NCBI GenBank assembly: GCA_945910425.1
Contig: CAMDYM010000003.1
Coordinates: 1-61,586, forward strand
Direction: 5' to 3'
DNA: 61,586 nt
Origin: an uncultured Candidatus Melainabacteria bacterium
GTDB taxonomy: Bacteria; Cyanobacteriota; Vampirovibrionia; Gastranaerophilales; Gastranaerophilaceae
In this document: piece by piece, positions 9,063-18,056 of the stretch
Layout of the letters: each line of letters opens with the position of its first letter
How positions within the stretch are numbered: position 1 is the stretch's first letter
The notes under the pieces: generated by a model
What the model was told of the DNA's origin: nothing
The model's database searches: none
What the model saw: the letters and a program-made list of their open reading frames with translations, nothing else
Program-made: the position numbers and the translations under genes

Positions 9063-9931
9063 TGACCGATAACAGCCAAACACAAAAAGATGAATACGAA
9101 AATCCTAAATATTCCATAAAGCACAAACAAATCGAAAGAAAAATCAGAAAAAAACGTAAAAAAATTAATAATATGAAATCTTTTCTAAGGTTTGTGACAC
9201 TTGTTTTGCTGTTATTTTTAAGCTATCAGATTTTTAAAATGCCTCAATGGTACCTAAGTCAAGACACATTTAAAAAGCCTGACGGTAATACCGTTGAAAT
9301 CGTTAATAACAAAATTATTCCAACAAATATTATCAATCAATCATTAAAAGATGTTAAAGTTCCGCATTTGCCGATTTTTCTGATGAAAGTCAAACCGATA
9401 AAACAAGAACTTTATAAACTCCCTATGATAAAAAATATCTACGTAAGACGTTATGGTTTTCCGGCAAGAATACAAATTATAATAAAAGAAAGAATACCTA
9501 TTGCAGTTATTAAAACGGATTTAAAAGCAAAACCCACAGCAATTTTCACCTCTGATGGCATACTAATTCCCGCAAAACCATACATGATTTTGCCAAATAA
9601 CTCAAATATACTCAAAATTCTAACCAGTGCAACCAACCTTAATAAAGACTGGTCAGTAAAAAAAGTTCAAGAAATTGAAGAAATAGTAAAAGCTGTTGAA
9701 TCATACTCAAATGAAAGGGTTGAATACATTGACATTCGTAACCCTAACGATGTTTATGTCAAAATTAAAACAACAAGCATACGACTGGGGACATTAGACA
9801 GCACGGTATTTGATAGGATAAAAAGAATCTATACGATTCTGCCGCAAATTAAAGAAGTTGACAGCCAAATCAGGTATATTGATTTAGGGTGGGACAAGGT
9901 AAACTATTTAAAACTTGAAAAAAACAAATAA
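9062..9931 (+). CDS. ftsQ: FtsQ-type cell division protein (POTRA domain)
   Basis: The 289-residue protein has a basic, Lys/Arg-rich cytoplasmic start (about 1-38), one membrane segment (about 39-58, FLRFVTLVLLLFLSYQIF) and a periplasmic domain with POTRA/FtsQ character (PMIKNIYVRRYGFPARIQII). FtsQ links divisome assembly to septal wall synthesis. The ATG shares a base with the ddl stop. Sequence identity in this family is low, so the name relies on topology, the POTRA-like segment and the murC-murB-ddl context. Confidence 0.82.
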   Translation: MTDNSQTQKDEYENPKYSIKHKQIERKIRKKRKKINNMKSFLRFVTLVLLLFLSYQIFKMPQWYLSQDTFKKPDGNTVEIVNNKIIPTNIINQSLKDVKVPHLPIFLMKVKPIKQELYKLPMIKNIYVRRYGFPARIQIIIKERIPIAVIKTDLKAKPTAIFTSDGILIPAKPYMILPNNSNILKILTSATNLNKDWSVKKVQEIEEIVKAVESYSNERVEYIDIRNPNDVYVKIKTTSIRLGTLDSTVFDRIKRIYTILPQIKEVDSQIRYIDLGWDKVNYLKLEKNK

Positions 9932-9932
9932 T

Positions 9933-10811
9933 ATGAATTTCAGCGAAAAATATTCAAAAATAAAACAACTTGCTCAAAAAGAGTTAGATATAATTGAAGA
10001 AAAAATGGTTTCTGTAATAAACACGAAAGAACCGTTAAATTCATATTTGAAAGATTTTTTAACCAACCCGTCAAAACGAATCCGCCCGCTTTTGGGAATT
10101 TTATATACAAAAGCGAAAGGAAAAGAGGTTACGGATAAACAATTAGAACTTTTAACAGCAATAGAACTTGTACATAACGCATCATTGATTCATGACGATA
10201 TAATTGATGAAAGCAAGCTAAGACGCGGACATAAAACGCTTAGTGCTGAGTTTGACAATAAACTTGCGGTAATATCGGGAGATTATCTGCTTTCTTGTAC
10301 AATGGAAATCTTAACAAACCTTGAAAATATCGAAATTATAAAAAAAATTACAAAAACGATTAAACAAATGTGTATCGGTGAAATTAACCAAAACTTTGAC
10401 AGGTTCAAAATCGGTACAATTGAAGACTATATCGAAAAAACAAAGAACAAAACCGCGTATCTTTTTGAAACCGTACTTGTATGCTGTGAAATGCTTGAAA
10501 ATAAAGAAGATTTGACCAAAATCAGCAAACTTGGATTAGATATAGGAATCGCGTTTCAAATCCGAGATGATATACTAAATCTTACCTCAAATGATAAGCA
10601 AAAACCTGTTAATAATGATATCGAAGACGGAATTTACAATGCGCCTGTGATTTTTTCTCAAAGCACAACAGATTACTCGGTCGGTATTGAAAAAACAAAG
10701 GTTTTGTTGAATAATTATATAAAAAGTGCAAAAGAAAAAATTGATGATTTACCTGAAAACACCTACAAAACAGCGCTTTTTGAGTTTTTGGAGCTTTTAA
10801 ATAATGTTTAA
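9933..10811 (+). CDS. Polyprenyl diphosphate synthase (trans-type)
   Basis: The protein (292 residues from the ATG at 9933) is a trans-isoprenyl diphosphate synthase. The first Asp-rich motif is LIHDDIIDE with the following RRGHKTL, preceded by KRIRPLLGILYTKA; the second is FQIRDDILNLT. The last Asp of the usual second DDxxD is Asn. These enzymes build C15-C50 prenyl diphosphates; a long-chain quinone side-chain product is plausible but chain length cannot be read here. A TTG six codons upstream (9915) is an alternative start overlapping ftsQ. It overlaps lepB by 8 bases. Confidence 0.85.
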   Translation: MNFSEKYSKIKQLAQKELDIIEEKMVSVINTKEPLNSYLKDFLTNPSKRIRPLLGILYTKAKGKEVTDKQLELLTAIELVHNASLIHDDIIDESKLRRGHKTLSAEFDNKLAVISGDYLLSCTMEILTNLENIEIIKKITKTIKQMCIGEINQNFDRFKIGTIEDYIEKTKNKTAYLFETVLVCCEMLENKEDLTKISKLGLDIGIAFQIRDDILNLTSNDKQKPVNNDIEDGIYNAPVIFSQSTTDYSVGIEKTKVLLNNYIKSAKEKIDDLPENTYKTALFEFLELLNNV

Positions 10812-11607
10812 AAAAATAACCGACACATACGATGCGTATAAATCAAAATTAAAAGAAAAACGGGATGCTTATTGGCTTGAGTTTAAGTCAAAACTTCCTG
10901 AAAACACTCAAATTAAGCTTGAAAAAATCGAAGACGGTTGGAGAAAATATAAAGAAAGCGCTTTGTGTGAAATCATAGAAACAATTGTTTTTGTTTTGGT
11001 AATGGTTATTATCATAAGGTTTTACGTTGGAGAAATCCGTTGGATACCGTCAGGGTCTATGAAACCGACTCTGGTTGAAGGCGATAGAATCGTTGTCGAA
11101 AGGTTTTCAAGATTTTTTTCTGACCCTCAGCGCGGAGATATAATGGTATTTTACCCGCCGTCTACCGAGCTTTCAAGAAAACCCATCCCGCTACTATCAA
11201 GACTTACAGGTATAATGTGCAAAGATATTGCATACATTAAACGTGTTGTTGGACTTCCCGGAGATAAAGTCGAAATTAAAATCAACAAAAACGGTGCAGG
11301 ATACGTTTATATCAACGATAAAAAATATGAAGAAGATTATATCAAAAGCGTTTACGAATACACTCCATGCCCGAAAGGAGAACTGTCTGAAGCTTATCTA
11401 AATGATGATAATGCCATAAAATGCGGACCGTTTTATTTAGATGAAGACAGCTACTTTATGATGGGTGATAATCGCGGAAATTCTCAAGACAGCCGTTACT
11501 GGGGTACATTAAAACGCGACCGTTTTGTCGGACGCGCTGTTAATGTTTTCTGGCCTTTAAACAGAATGAAAATTCTGCACAGACTAAAAGAAACTAATAT
11601 TGATTAA
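10804..11607 (+). CDS. lepB: Signal peptidase I
   Basis: LepB cleaves Sec and Tat signal peptides at the outer face of the inner membrane. The 267-residue protein has one clear membrane segment (about 57-72) and the catalytic Ser85 in IPSGSMKPTL. The Lys general base is Lys146 in YIKRVVGLPGDKVE, and the closing box is GDNRGNSQDSRYWG. The long soluble N-terminal stretch before the membrane span is somewhat unusual. It is the last gene of the murC operon and ends convergently with the next minus-strand gene, overlapping it by 4 bases. Confidence 0.95.
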   Translation: MFKKITDTYDAYKSKLKEKRDAYWLEFKSKLPENTQIKLEKIEDGWRKYKESALCEIIETIVFVLVMVIIIRFYVGEIRWIPSGSMKPTLVEGDRIVVERFSRFFSDPQRGDIMVFYPPSTELSRKPIPLLSRLTGIMCKDIAYIKRVVGLPGDKVEIKINKNGAGYVYINDKKYEEDYIKSVYEYTPCPKGELSEAYLNDDNAIKCGPFYLDEDSYFMMGDNRGNSQDSRYWGTLKRDRFVGRAVNVFWPLNRMKILHRLKETNID

Positions 11608-11984
11608 AGTAAGTGATAATATTTCATATAATTTGACATAATATCAGAACTTACGCCGTTGGCAACATTTGCTTTTACAACCTGTTCTTTATCTTGAGCG
11701 GTTTTATTATCAATTTTTGATGATTCGTCATTAACAGGTTTTAATTCCTGCTGTTTTTGGGCTTCCTGAGCTTCTTCAACAAAGGCTTCAAGTTTTGCCA
11801 TAACTTCGGAATGTAGCCTAACATCACCTTCATATGATCCTGTAGATTCTATTCCCGCAGTGTCAAAGTCTTCTAATATATTTTCCCATTGAGAATAATT
11901 TGTTATATTTGAACCTTGAGCCTGCGCAGCAGCCTGTGCCTTACGCAATTCGTCAATCGATTTGATATCTTCTACATTTGCCAT
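11604..11984 (-). CDS. Small Cys-free protein of unknown function
   Basis: This 126-residue acidic, Gln/Ala/Glu-rich protein has no Cys, no signal peptide and no membrane segment. A helical Ala/Gln/Glu stretch lies at about 65-85. The tail contains KANVANGVSSDIMSNYMKY; the VANGV piece recurs in the orphan protein at 18084-18497 (ASVANGVNNVV). The ATG is preceded by AAGGAG at good spacing. The upstream DNA (12042-12057) resembles DNA upstream of the 18084-18497 gene. I recognise no family; a lineage-restricted protein is the best description. Confidence 0.6.
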   Translation of the reverse strand: MANVEDIKSIDELRKAQAAAQAQGSNITNYSQWENILEDFDTAGIESTGSYEGDVRLHSEVMAKLEAFVEEAQEAQKQQELKPVNDESSKIDNKTAQDKEQVVKANVANGVSSDIMSNYMKYYHLL

Positions 11985-12113
11985 AATTCGCTCTCCTTAT
12001 TTATATATATAAAAAGATTTTTTAAGTATGGATTTCACTGCCTTAGTTTTTTGTAACAAATGTTAATACAAATATAGGATTACCGATTCATTTTAATTTC
12101 CTATACTTATAAA

Positions 12114-12674
12114 ATGAATGAAAAATTAAAACAACAGCTTAAAATCAAAGTAAATAAAAAATATAAAGATATAGAAACCGCAAACGAATTATACAGATTA
12201 ATAGATAATACTAATGATTTGCAAGGACTTAAAACTATAGAAAGAATTGTAAACGGCAATCCTGATACTACTGATTTAAAATCAAAAATATCACTGATTA
12301 TAATAATACTATTAATAATCATCAGTATTCTTTTATGTATTGCAATTACAGATATACCTACATTAACTTGCAGTAAATCCGAAAATTTTTGCAGATTATA
12401 CACAAAAACACTTTTCACTCCAGAATATCAAAAAAATGCATTTAAAATCACTGATATAAAAAATTACACTATAGAAGAATATCACCATACAGGAAGAGGA
12501 AACCATTATACTTCATATGAACCTGTATTATTCTTAAAAAATGATGATTATGTTTATTTATCATTTAATTCAAGAACACATGAAGGTGCGGAAAATATAA
12601 TATACGGCATTTTTAATAATGAACAATATACTAAAAAAGGCAGCTTATTTAAAAGTTTCTTTGACACTTATTAG
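12114..12674 (+). CDS. Hypothetical single-span membrane protein
   Basis: The 186-residue protein has a Lys-rich N-terminal helix region (1-60), one strongly hydrophobic span rich in Ile/Leu (about 60-82) and a soluble C-terminal part with CSKSENFC and aromatic residues, probably outside the cytoplasm. No family is recognised. There is no Shine-Dalgarno: TATACT (12102-12107) ends six bases before the ATG and a weak -35 (TTACCG, 12080-12085) lies 16 bases upstream, so the mRNA may be leaderless. It ends one base from the convergent gene, with no terminator between them. Confidence 0.55.
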   Translation: MNEKLKQQLKIKVNKKYKDIETANELYRLIDNTNDLQGLKTIERIVNGNPDTTDLKSKISLIIIILLIIISILLCIAITDIPTLTCSKSENFCRLYTKTLFTPEYQKNAFKITDIKNYTIEEYHHTGRGNHYTSYEPVLFLKNDDYVYLSFNSRTHEGAENIIYGIFNNEQYTKKGSLFKSFFDTY

Positions 12675-12675
12675 T

Positions 12676-13443
12676 TTACAAAATCTCACGCAGTGCAGTA
12701 ATCATATCGTCAAGAATCTGTAAGGTATTTTCCTTTGGCTGAGTGAGCAATTTTTCAAGATTTTGTTCAAAATCGCGCGGAAGAGTTTTGCAGTTATTCT
12801 GCGCAAATTTAACCAAGCGTTTTTCACCGGGATGTAAAAGTTCGTTTTGAGCAAAAATTATATCAAAATAACTTGATAATAACGCAGAAATCCTATGGTT
12901 TACACTTACCAAATCCCCGCGAGTGAGTGCTTTTTGTATTTGTTCATAATATGACGCAAACGGTTTATCTTTTATCAGCATTAAGTTACGTTTTATGATG
13001 TTTTCTTTCAACTTTTTAGGATAAGGTGTTTTTATTTTTTCCTGTAAAATTTTAAGCCAGCCGTTTTTGTCATACAAGATTTGAAAATTGTTTAGGGTAT
13101 ACAAAAACGCCGTAGTGTAACCGTTTGACGGGTAATTCTTCTCCCAAACGTTTTCAACAACACCGAAAAACCAGTTTTTGTCCCAAAACATTACATCAAA
13201 CTGAACCCCAAGAGAATTAACAAAATACTCATCACCAGGTCCGAAATACTCTCCTCCGACTTCGTATTTATCAGAATATTTCTTTACAATTTCTTCTCTT
13301 GCTGAAACAGGAATTTCTTTTGTTGTAAAAACATAAATATCATAATCGGAAACTTTATCTGAGGTTTTCGCAGCAGACGAACCACCCAGCGCTATTGCTT
13401 CAACTCCGTCAAGTTTTTTGTATTCATCAATAATTTTATCCAT
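12676..13443 (-). CDS. Nucleotidyltransferase-fold protein (DUF4037-like)
   Basis: The 255-residue protein opens with a polymerase-beta-type nucleotidyltransferase signature: AIALGGSSAAKTSDKVSDYD followed by IYVF, i.e. GGS, a spacer and DxD. A third acidic position is probably in QFDVMFW. The rest is helical (LLSSYFDIIFAQNELLHPG), as in DUF4037 and aminoglycoside-adenylyltransferase-like proteins. The substrate is unknown. It overlaps ispD by 8 bases and is the last gene of the minus-strand operon that includes thiL and ispD. Confidence 0.7.
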   Translation of the reverse strand: MDKIIDEYKKLDGVEAIALGGSSAAKTSDKVSDYDIYVFTTKEIPVSAREEIVKKYSDKYEVGGEYFGPGDEYFVNSLGVQFDVMFWDKNWFFGVVENVWEKNYPSNGYTTAFLYTLNNFQILYDKNGWLKILQEKIKTPYPKKLKENIIKRNLMLIKDKPFASYYEQIQKALTRGDLVSVNHRISALLSSYFDIIFAQNELLHPGEKRLVKFAQNNCKTLPRDFEQNLEKLLTQPKENTLQILDDMITALREIL

Positions 13444-14080
13444 TTAGGTACTCTCTTGCGATTGTTAAATCAGATTTTGTCGTAATCTTGATATTTTTGT
13501 AATCTCCTTCGACCGTATAAACATTATACCCTAAATGTTCAGCCATGCCCGCATCATCAGTGAAACTTTGACCTTTCAGTTTTTCATGAACTTCTTTTAT
13601 AAGATTATACTCAAAAGCCTGCGGAGTCTGAGTATTATAAAGTTTTGAACGATCAATCGTTTTAATTATTTTACCGTTTTCATCAACTTCTTTTATTGTA
13701 TCAATAGTTTTTGTCGTAACAGATACGGCTTTTTTTTCAACCACGACTTGCATTGTATTTTTAATAATATCATGTGAAATTAAAGGTCTGGCTCCATCAT
13801 GAATTAAAATATAATCACAATTTGCGACAATTAAACCATTATAAACAGACTCTTGACGGGTTTTACCGCCTTCAACTATTCTAACACCATTCAAAATTGA
13901 GTTGAGTTCAGGAATAATCGATTTATTTGCACAAACAATTATTTCATCAAACCCGCAGTTTGAAAAAGCCTCAACGGTATACTTTATGACCTCTTTACCA
14001 TTAATTTTTTCCAACAGCTTATTTGTATTACCAAACCTTGATGATGTACCGCCTGCTGTTATAATTACGCTAAATTTCAT
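13436..14080 (-). CDS. ispD: 2-C-methyl-D-erythritol 4-phosphate cytidylyltransferase
   Basis: IspD couples CTP to MEP in the non-mevalonate isoprenoid pathway. The protein starts MKFSVIITAGGTSSRFG, the nucleotide-binding loop of the family, and later shows LIHDGARPLI and QTPQAFEYNLI, all diagnostic. The open frame extends 25 codons further upstream, but the ATG at 14080 has GAGGG eight bases before it and matches the family start. That gives 214 residues and an 11-base overlap with thiL. The route supplies precursors for the polyprenyl synthase at 9933-10811. Confidence 0.93.
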   Translation of the reverse strand: MKFSVIITAGGTSSRFGNTNKLLEKINGKEVIKYTVEAFSNCGFDEIIVCANKSIIPELNSILNGVRIVEGGKTRQESVYNGLIVANCDYILIHDGARPLISHDIIKNTMQVVVEKKAVSVTTKTIDTIKEVDENGKIIKTIDRSKLYNTQTPQAFEYNLIKEVHEKLKGQSFTDDAGMAEHLGYNVYTVEGDYKNIKITTKSDLTIAREYLNG

Positions 14081-14981
14081 TATTAACGCCCTCAAAATGA
14101 TTAAATATACTACTTTCGACATCCTGTTTTGAGTAGTGAACCGTTTTCCCATCAATGTTTAAATCAACGCCTAAACCTTCAACAACTTCACCAACCACAA
14201 CACCGCCGCAATCAAAACTTTTTGGCACAACTGCAACTATTCCGTAATCCTCTCCGCCAAAAAGCACCAAATTCTTATCAACACCTTTTTCGCGCGGAAT
14301 TTTGTCATAATCAACTTTTAATAATACTCCGCTATCATTAGCAATTGTTGACAATGCGTCCATTAACCCGTCAGATGTATCCATCATAGCGTAATCCGAG
14401 TTGATATTTTTACTAACTTGTGAGCAAAACTCAACTTGCGGAGTCGGTTCTAAATGAGCTTTAATAAAGCTTTCCGGCGCTTTTTTACCTGAAGTAAGCA
14501 GTTTAAGCCCCATAGCAGATGAACCGTGCACTCCTGAAACCACAACTTTATAACCGATTTTAGCATTCTTTCTTGACGAAATTTTTCGTCCTTTACTTGA
14601 CCCGATTGCGCAAACTGATACAAAAACCTTATCCGCCCCCGTTATATCCCCGCCAACAATCTCAACACCATTTTGGCAAACTGATTTTGCACCTTTATAA
14701 AACTTTTTAATAAAATTTTCATCAATATAAGACGGCAAAGACAGAGCAATCGTTAAATATGCAGGCTCAGCTCCGCTTGCGCAAACATCCGAAATATTAA
14801 CAGCAACTGATTTAACCCCAAGTTGAAACGCACTCATATATTTTAGACAAAAGTGAACATCTTCAACCAAATTATCTTGTGTTACAACTATTCCCAAATC
14901 TTTTAAATACGCACAATCATCACCGATATAATCTGAATTAAGCGTATTTTTTATGATTGATATAAAATCTTTTTCTCTCAT
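14070..14981 (-). CDS. thiL: Thiamine-monophosphate kinase
   Basis: ThiL phosphorylates thiamine monophosphate to thiamine diphosphate. The 303-residue protein has the PurM-like fold signatures: IGDDCAYLKD near the start, EIVGGDITGA for metal and nucleotide binding, MMDTSDGLMDAL and LFGGEDYGIVAVVP. No other thiamine genes or THI-box leader are visible nearby. It lies in a minus-strand operon directly after the GGDEF/HD-GYP gene (5-base gap). Confidence 0.92.
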   Translation of the reverse strand: MREKDFISIIKNTLNSDYIGDDCAYLKDLGIVVTQDNLVEDVHFCLKYMSAFQLGVKSVAVNISDVCASGAEPAYLTIALSLPSYIDENFIKKFYKGAKSVCQNGVEIVGGDITGADKVFVSVCAIGSSKGRKISSRKNAKIGYKVVVSGVHGSSAMGLKLLTSGKKAPESFIKAHLEPTPQVEFCSQVSKNINSDYAMMDTSDGLMDALSTIANDSGVLLKVDYDKIPREKGVDKNLVLFGGEDYGIVAVVPKSFDCGGVVVGEVVEGLGVDLNIDGKTVHYSKQDVESSIFNHFEGVNNEI

Positions 14982-14986
14982 AACAA

Positions 14987-16888
14987 CTAAACTATATCAT
15001 GCTCAATAAGTGAAATAAATTCACTGACAAGATTTTCGTTCCATTTTTTGCCCGCATCAGCTTTAATAATCTCAATAGCATCACGAGAGGACATTTTTGA
15101 ACGATACGGACGATGTTCAATTAATGCAAAATACTGATCAACAATAAGTATAATTTGAGAAGTCAAAGGAATTTCTTCTTTAGAAATTTTATTAGGATAC
15201 CCTGAACCGTCCCAATTTTCGTGATGATGTTCAATTATCGGTAACACATCTTGAATATAAGATATCGGCTGTAAAATTTCTTTTACGGCAATTACAGGGT
15301 GATGTTTAATCTCATCACGCTCTTTATCCGTTAACGGTGAAGCCTTTTGCAATAAATTTGAAGGAAGCATTAAGTTACCGATATCGTAAAGTAATACGGC
15401 TATTCTCAGATTATCAATATCTTCTTTCGGTAAATCAAACCTTTTCGCAAGATTTACTGCCATAATAACCTTATTTTTAATAGAACCTTGCGCATGCATA
15501 GGGTTATAAAGTTTTGTCAGCATATCAGCAACAGAATATAAAGACTCTTTTGTAATTTCATTATCAGAATTTTTCAATTTTTTGCAAAGTTCTTTAGATA
15601 AATGTTTAAGTTTCGGAATTTTATTTTTAGACAGAATATCAATAAACGTATTAACGGCGATTTCCTGCCAGTAAGTTTCAGAAACTGCTTTAGCAAGTGT
15701 AACTCTGTTACGACCTTCGCGTTTTGAAGTATACATAGCCTGGTCTGTTAATTCCATAAGTTCTTCAATATTTTCGCTGTGCTCAAAATAAGTTGCAACA
15801 CCCAAACTTCCCGTAATATGTCCGATTGTGTCAATTTCAACGGATTCAATAGATTTACGGATTCTTTCTGCGGCTATCATTGCACCATCAGATGATATAC
15901 CCGGTAAAAGTACATTAAATTCTTCTCCGCCGATTCTTGCAGGAACATCGACAGAACGAGCATTTGATTTTAAAACATCAGCTATTGTTTTTATTGCTAA
16001 ATCACCAAAATTATGACCGTATGTATCATTAATTTTTTTCAAATAGTCTAAATCAATTCCGATAACAGAGAACGGCTGTTTTTGACGTTTTGCACGCTGA
16101 ACTTCTTTTTCCAAAGCTTCTTCAAAATACCGTCTGTTATATAACCCTGTTAATGCATCTGTTACAGCCTGATTTCTTACAACCTGGAACAAATCAGCAA
16201 TAGTAATTGCCATTTCAATTTGTTTTGCAAACAGGGCAAGAAAATCCATCTCGGCACCCGCAAGTTCTTCACGGGCTGAAAATACGCAAAACCAGCCAAA
16301 TTCTTTTTTTTGAGCTGTCAAAGGAACAACTATAACAGATTTTACAGGCTGGTTTGATACTACTTTTTCAACAACTTCAGGTGATAAATCAGGCAAAACG
16401 GCACTAAGTGATAAGTCTATTGATTTTGTTTGAACAATGGTTCTGCGCTTCATAGTATCTGCAAAAACACTTTCTTCCGAATAATTTAACCGTCTTGTCT
16501 GAATACCTGCTCCGCCGATAATATCATTTAATCGTTCAATCAAATTATCATGAGATTGAGCGACAACATGCATATAATCGCCTTCTTCATCATGACATTT
16601 GCGAATAATAGCGCAATGCATATAACCAAGTTCACCTTGAGTACTGTTTACAATAGCTTCCAAAACATTTTCTAACGGAGTAGAAGAGTTCATCATATCC
16701 CAAATATGTTGAAGCGTAAACATACGTTTGTTGGCATCATTTAATTCTTCCGTACGTTCGGCAATTTCACGCTCTAATTCAAGGTTGCGTTCATAAATCT
16801 CCAAATAATCACGTTTTTCGTGGTAAATATTATATTCAACTTCCGAAACTTTACGTGTAACTTCTCTTATTTTATCAAATAGCCCCAT
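14987..16888 (-). CDS. GAF-GGDEF-HD-GYP-type signalling protein
   Basis: This protein (633 residues from ATG 16888) combines an N-terminal coiled coil, a GAF-like sensor region, a GGDEF domain and a C-terminal HD-GYP-like domain. GGDEF: TDALTGLYNRRYF and RIGGEEFNVLLPG, with RSVD five residues upstream as a product-inhibition I-site. In the HD-GYP domain the HD dyad is changed to YD (LLYDIGNLMLP) while HHENWDGSGYP is kept, so the hydrolase may be impaired. It probably makes cyclic di-GMP under sensory control. ATG 16888 is chosen because AAAGG precedes it; an in-frame TTG at 16912 is possible. Confidence 0.85.
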   Translation of the reverse strand: MGLFDKIREVTRKVSEVEYNIYHEKRDYLEIYERNLELEREIAERTEELNDANKRMFTLQHIWDMMNSSTPLENVLEAIVNSTQGELGYMHCAIIRKCHDEEGDYMHVVAQSHDNLIERLNDIIGGAGIQTRRLNYSEESVFADTMKRRTIVQTKSIDLSLSAVLPDLSPEVVEKVVSNQPVKSVIVVPLTAQKKEFGWFCVFSAREELAGAEMDFLALFAKQIEMAITIADLFQVVRNQAVTDALTGLYNRRYFEEALEKEVQRAKRQKQPFSVIGIDLDYLKKINDTYGHNFGDLAIKTIADVLKSNARSVDVPARIGGEEFNVLLPGISSDGAMIAAERIRKSIESVEIDTIGHITGSLGVATYFEHSENIEELMELTDQAMYTSKREGRNRVTLAKAVSETYWQEIAVNTFIDILSKNKIPKLKHLSKELCKKLKNSDNEITKESLYSVADMLTKLYNPMHAQGSIKNKVIMAVNLAKRFDLPKEDIDNLRIAVLLYDIGNLMLPSNLLQKASPLTDKERDEIKHHPVIAVKEILQPISYIQDVLPIIEHHHENWDGSGYPNKISKEEIPLTSQIILIVDQYFALIEHRPYRSKMSSRDAIEIIKADAGKKWNENLVSEFISLIEHDIV

Positions 16889-16937
16889 AGTGCCTTTCAA
16901 TATTGAATACAAGTACTTTAATTATACAACTTTTTGT

Positions 16938-17984
16938 CTAAAATATCAAGCTTTTTACGACAGCCATAACATCACGAGGATTAGGAAAACAAGTACAAGC
17001 ATCAGGATTTTTACGTAATTTACAATGTTTTTTAAAACAAGGCTGGCATGGTAGCCCTTCTCCGCCAAGCGCTATATACTTTTTACTGTCACCAATCGGC
17101 GCAAAAAGTGTCTTAGGAGTACAGGTAAAAATCGTTACAACAGCAGGTATTCCCGTAGCCCAAGCCAAATGAGCACTTCCACTGTCAGGTGTTACTACAA
17201 CATTTGCTCTTGAAAAGACTTCGGCAAGTTCAAGAATATCAGTCTTACCCGCCAGATTTAAAAACCTTCCGCAATTAATGTACTCAATAAGTTCAACATT
17301 ATCAGGACCGCCCGTAAAAACTATATTGCAACTGTCACAAAGATTATCAACTACAATTTTCCAATTATCTTTTTTCCAGTGTTTAGGTCCCCAAGTTGTC
17401 CCAGGTGCTATAACAACAAGAGGTTTTGTTTTATCAAGTCCTGATAATAAATTATCAACTTTTTCTACTTTTTCTTTTGTGCGCGCAGGTAGTGAAAGCT
17501 TTAATTTGCCAGGATTAATACCCAAATGTTTTGCATACTGTAAGTAATTTAAAACAACAGATGTTTCAGGAATATAAGAAACATTTTTTACCCACTCATT
17601 TCCGCCAAGAAAAGATAATTCACGCCCTTGCCTTGATACAAGTTTTCTTTTTGCTCCGCAAAATAACATCCAATAAAGACTTTTAAACATCATTTGACAA
17701 TCAATGGCAACATCAAATTTTTTAGCTCGTAATTGTTTTAATATCGATAAATATTCTTTAAAATTTTCTAAAGAAAACCCTCTTTTTCTCCATTTATATA
17801 AAGGAACAAATACCGTTTTATCAACGCACGGATTATTTTCAACAACTTGAAGTCCCTTTTCAGAAACAAGCCATGTAACTTCATACCCGGCATCTTTTAG
17901 CGCGTTTGCAAGCGGTATGTTAAACACAACATCGCCTAATGATGATAACCTTATAACTAAAGCTTTTTTCTTATCTTCTTTCAT
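16938..17984 (-). CDS. Glycosyltransferase family 9 (heptosyltransferase-like)
   Basis: The 348-residue protein begins KALVIRLSSLGDVVFNIPLA, the classic start of ADP-heptose:LPS heptosyltransferases. It continues with VIAPGTTWGPKHW of the C-terminal Rossmann domain and VVTPDSGSAHLAWATGIP of the sugar-nucleotide site. A Cys-rich tail (CQPCFKKHCKLRKNPDACTC) is typical of this subgroup. The enzyme probably adds a heptose or similar sugar to lipid A-core at the inner membrane, consistent with the Lpt genes elsewhere in the window. Donor and acceptor cannot be read from sequence. Confidence 0.85.
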   Translation of the reverse strand: MKEDKKKALVIRLSSLGDVVFNIPLANALKDAGYEVTWLVSEKGLQVVENNPCVDKTVFVPLYKWRKRGFSLENFKEYLSILKQLRAKKFDVAIDCQMMFKSLYWMLFCGAKRKLVSRQGRELSFLGGNEWVKNVSYIPETSVVLNYLQYAKHLGINPGKLKLSLPARTKEKVEKVDNLLSGLDKTKPLVVIAPGTTWGPKHWKKDNWKIVVDNLCDSCNIVFTGGPDNVELIEYINCGRFLNLAGKTDILELAEVFSRANVVVTPDSGSAHLAWATGIPAVVTIFTCTPKTLFAPIGDSKKYIALGGEGLPCQPCFKKHCKLRKNPDACTCFPNPRDVMAVVKSLIF

Positions 17985-18011
17985 ATTGTAGAATTATAAA
18001 CTAAAACATAA

Positions 18012-18048
18012 AAAATTAAAAGGCTGATTTTTTACTTAAAACCAGCCT
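18012..18048 (-). terminator. Terminator after the orphan gene 18084-18497
   Basis: Read on the minus strand, AGGCTG, a loop of 16 bases, CAGCCT and then a T-rich run form a rho-independent terminator. Confidence 0.7.
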
Positions 18049-18056
18049 GAAAAATG

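Noticed and set aside
14081-14155. N-terminal extension of ispD
   Set aside because: It overlaps thiL by 86 bases and lacks a ribosome site; ATG 14080 has GAGGG and matches the family start.
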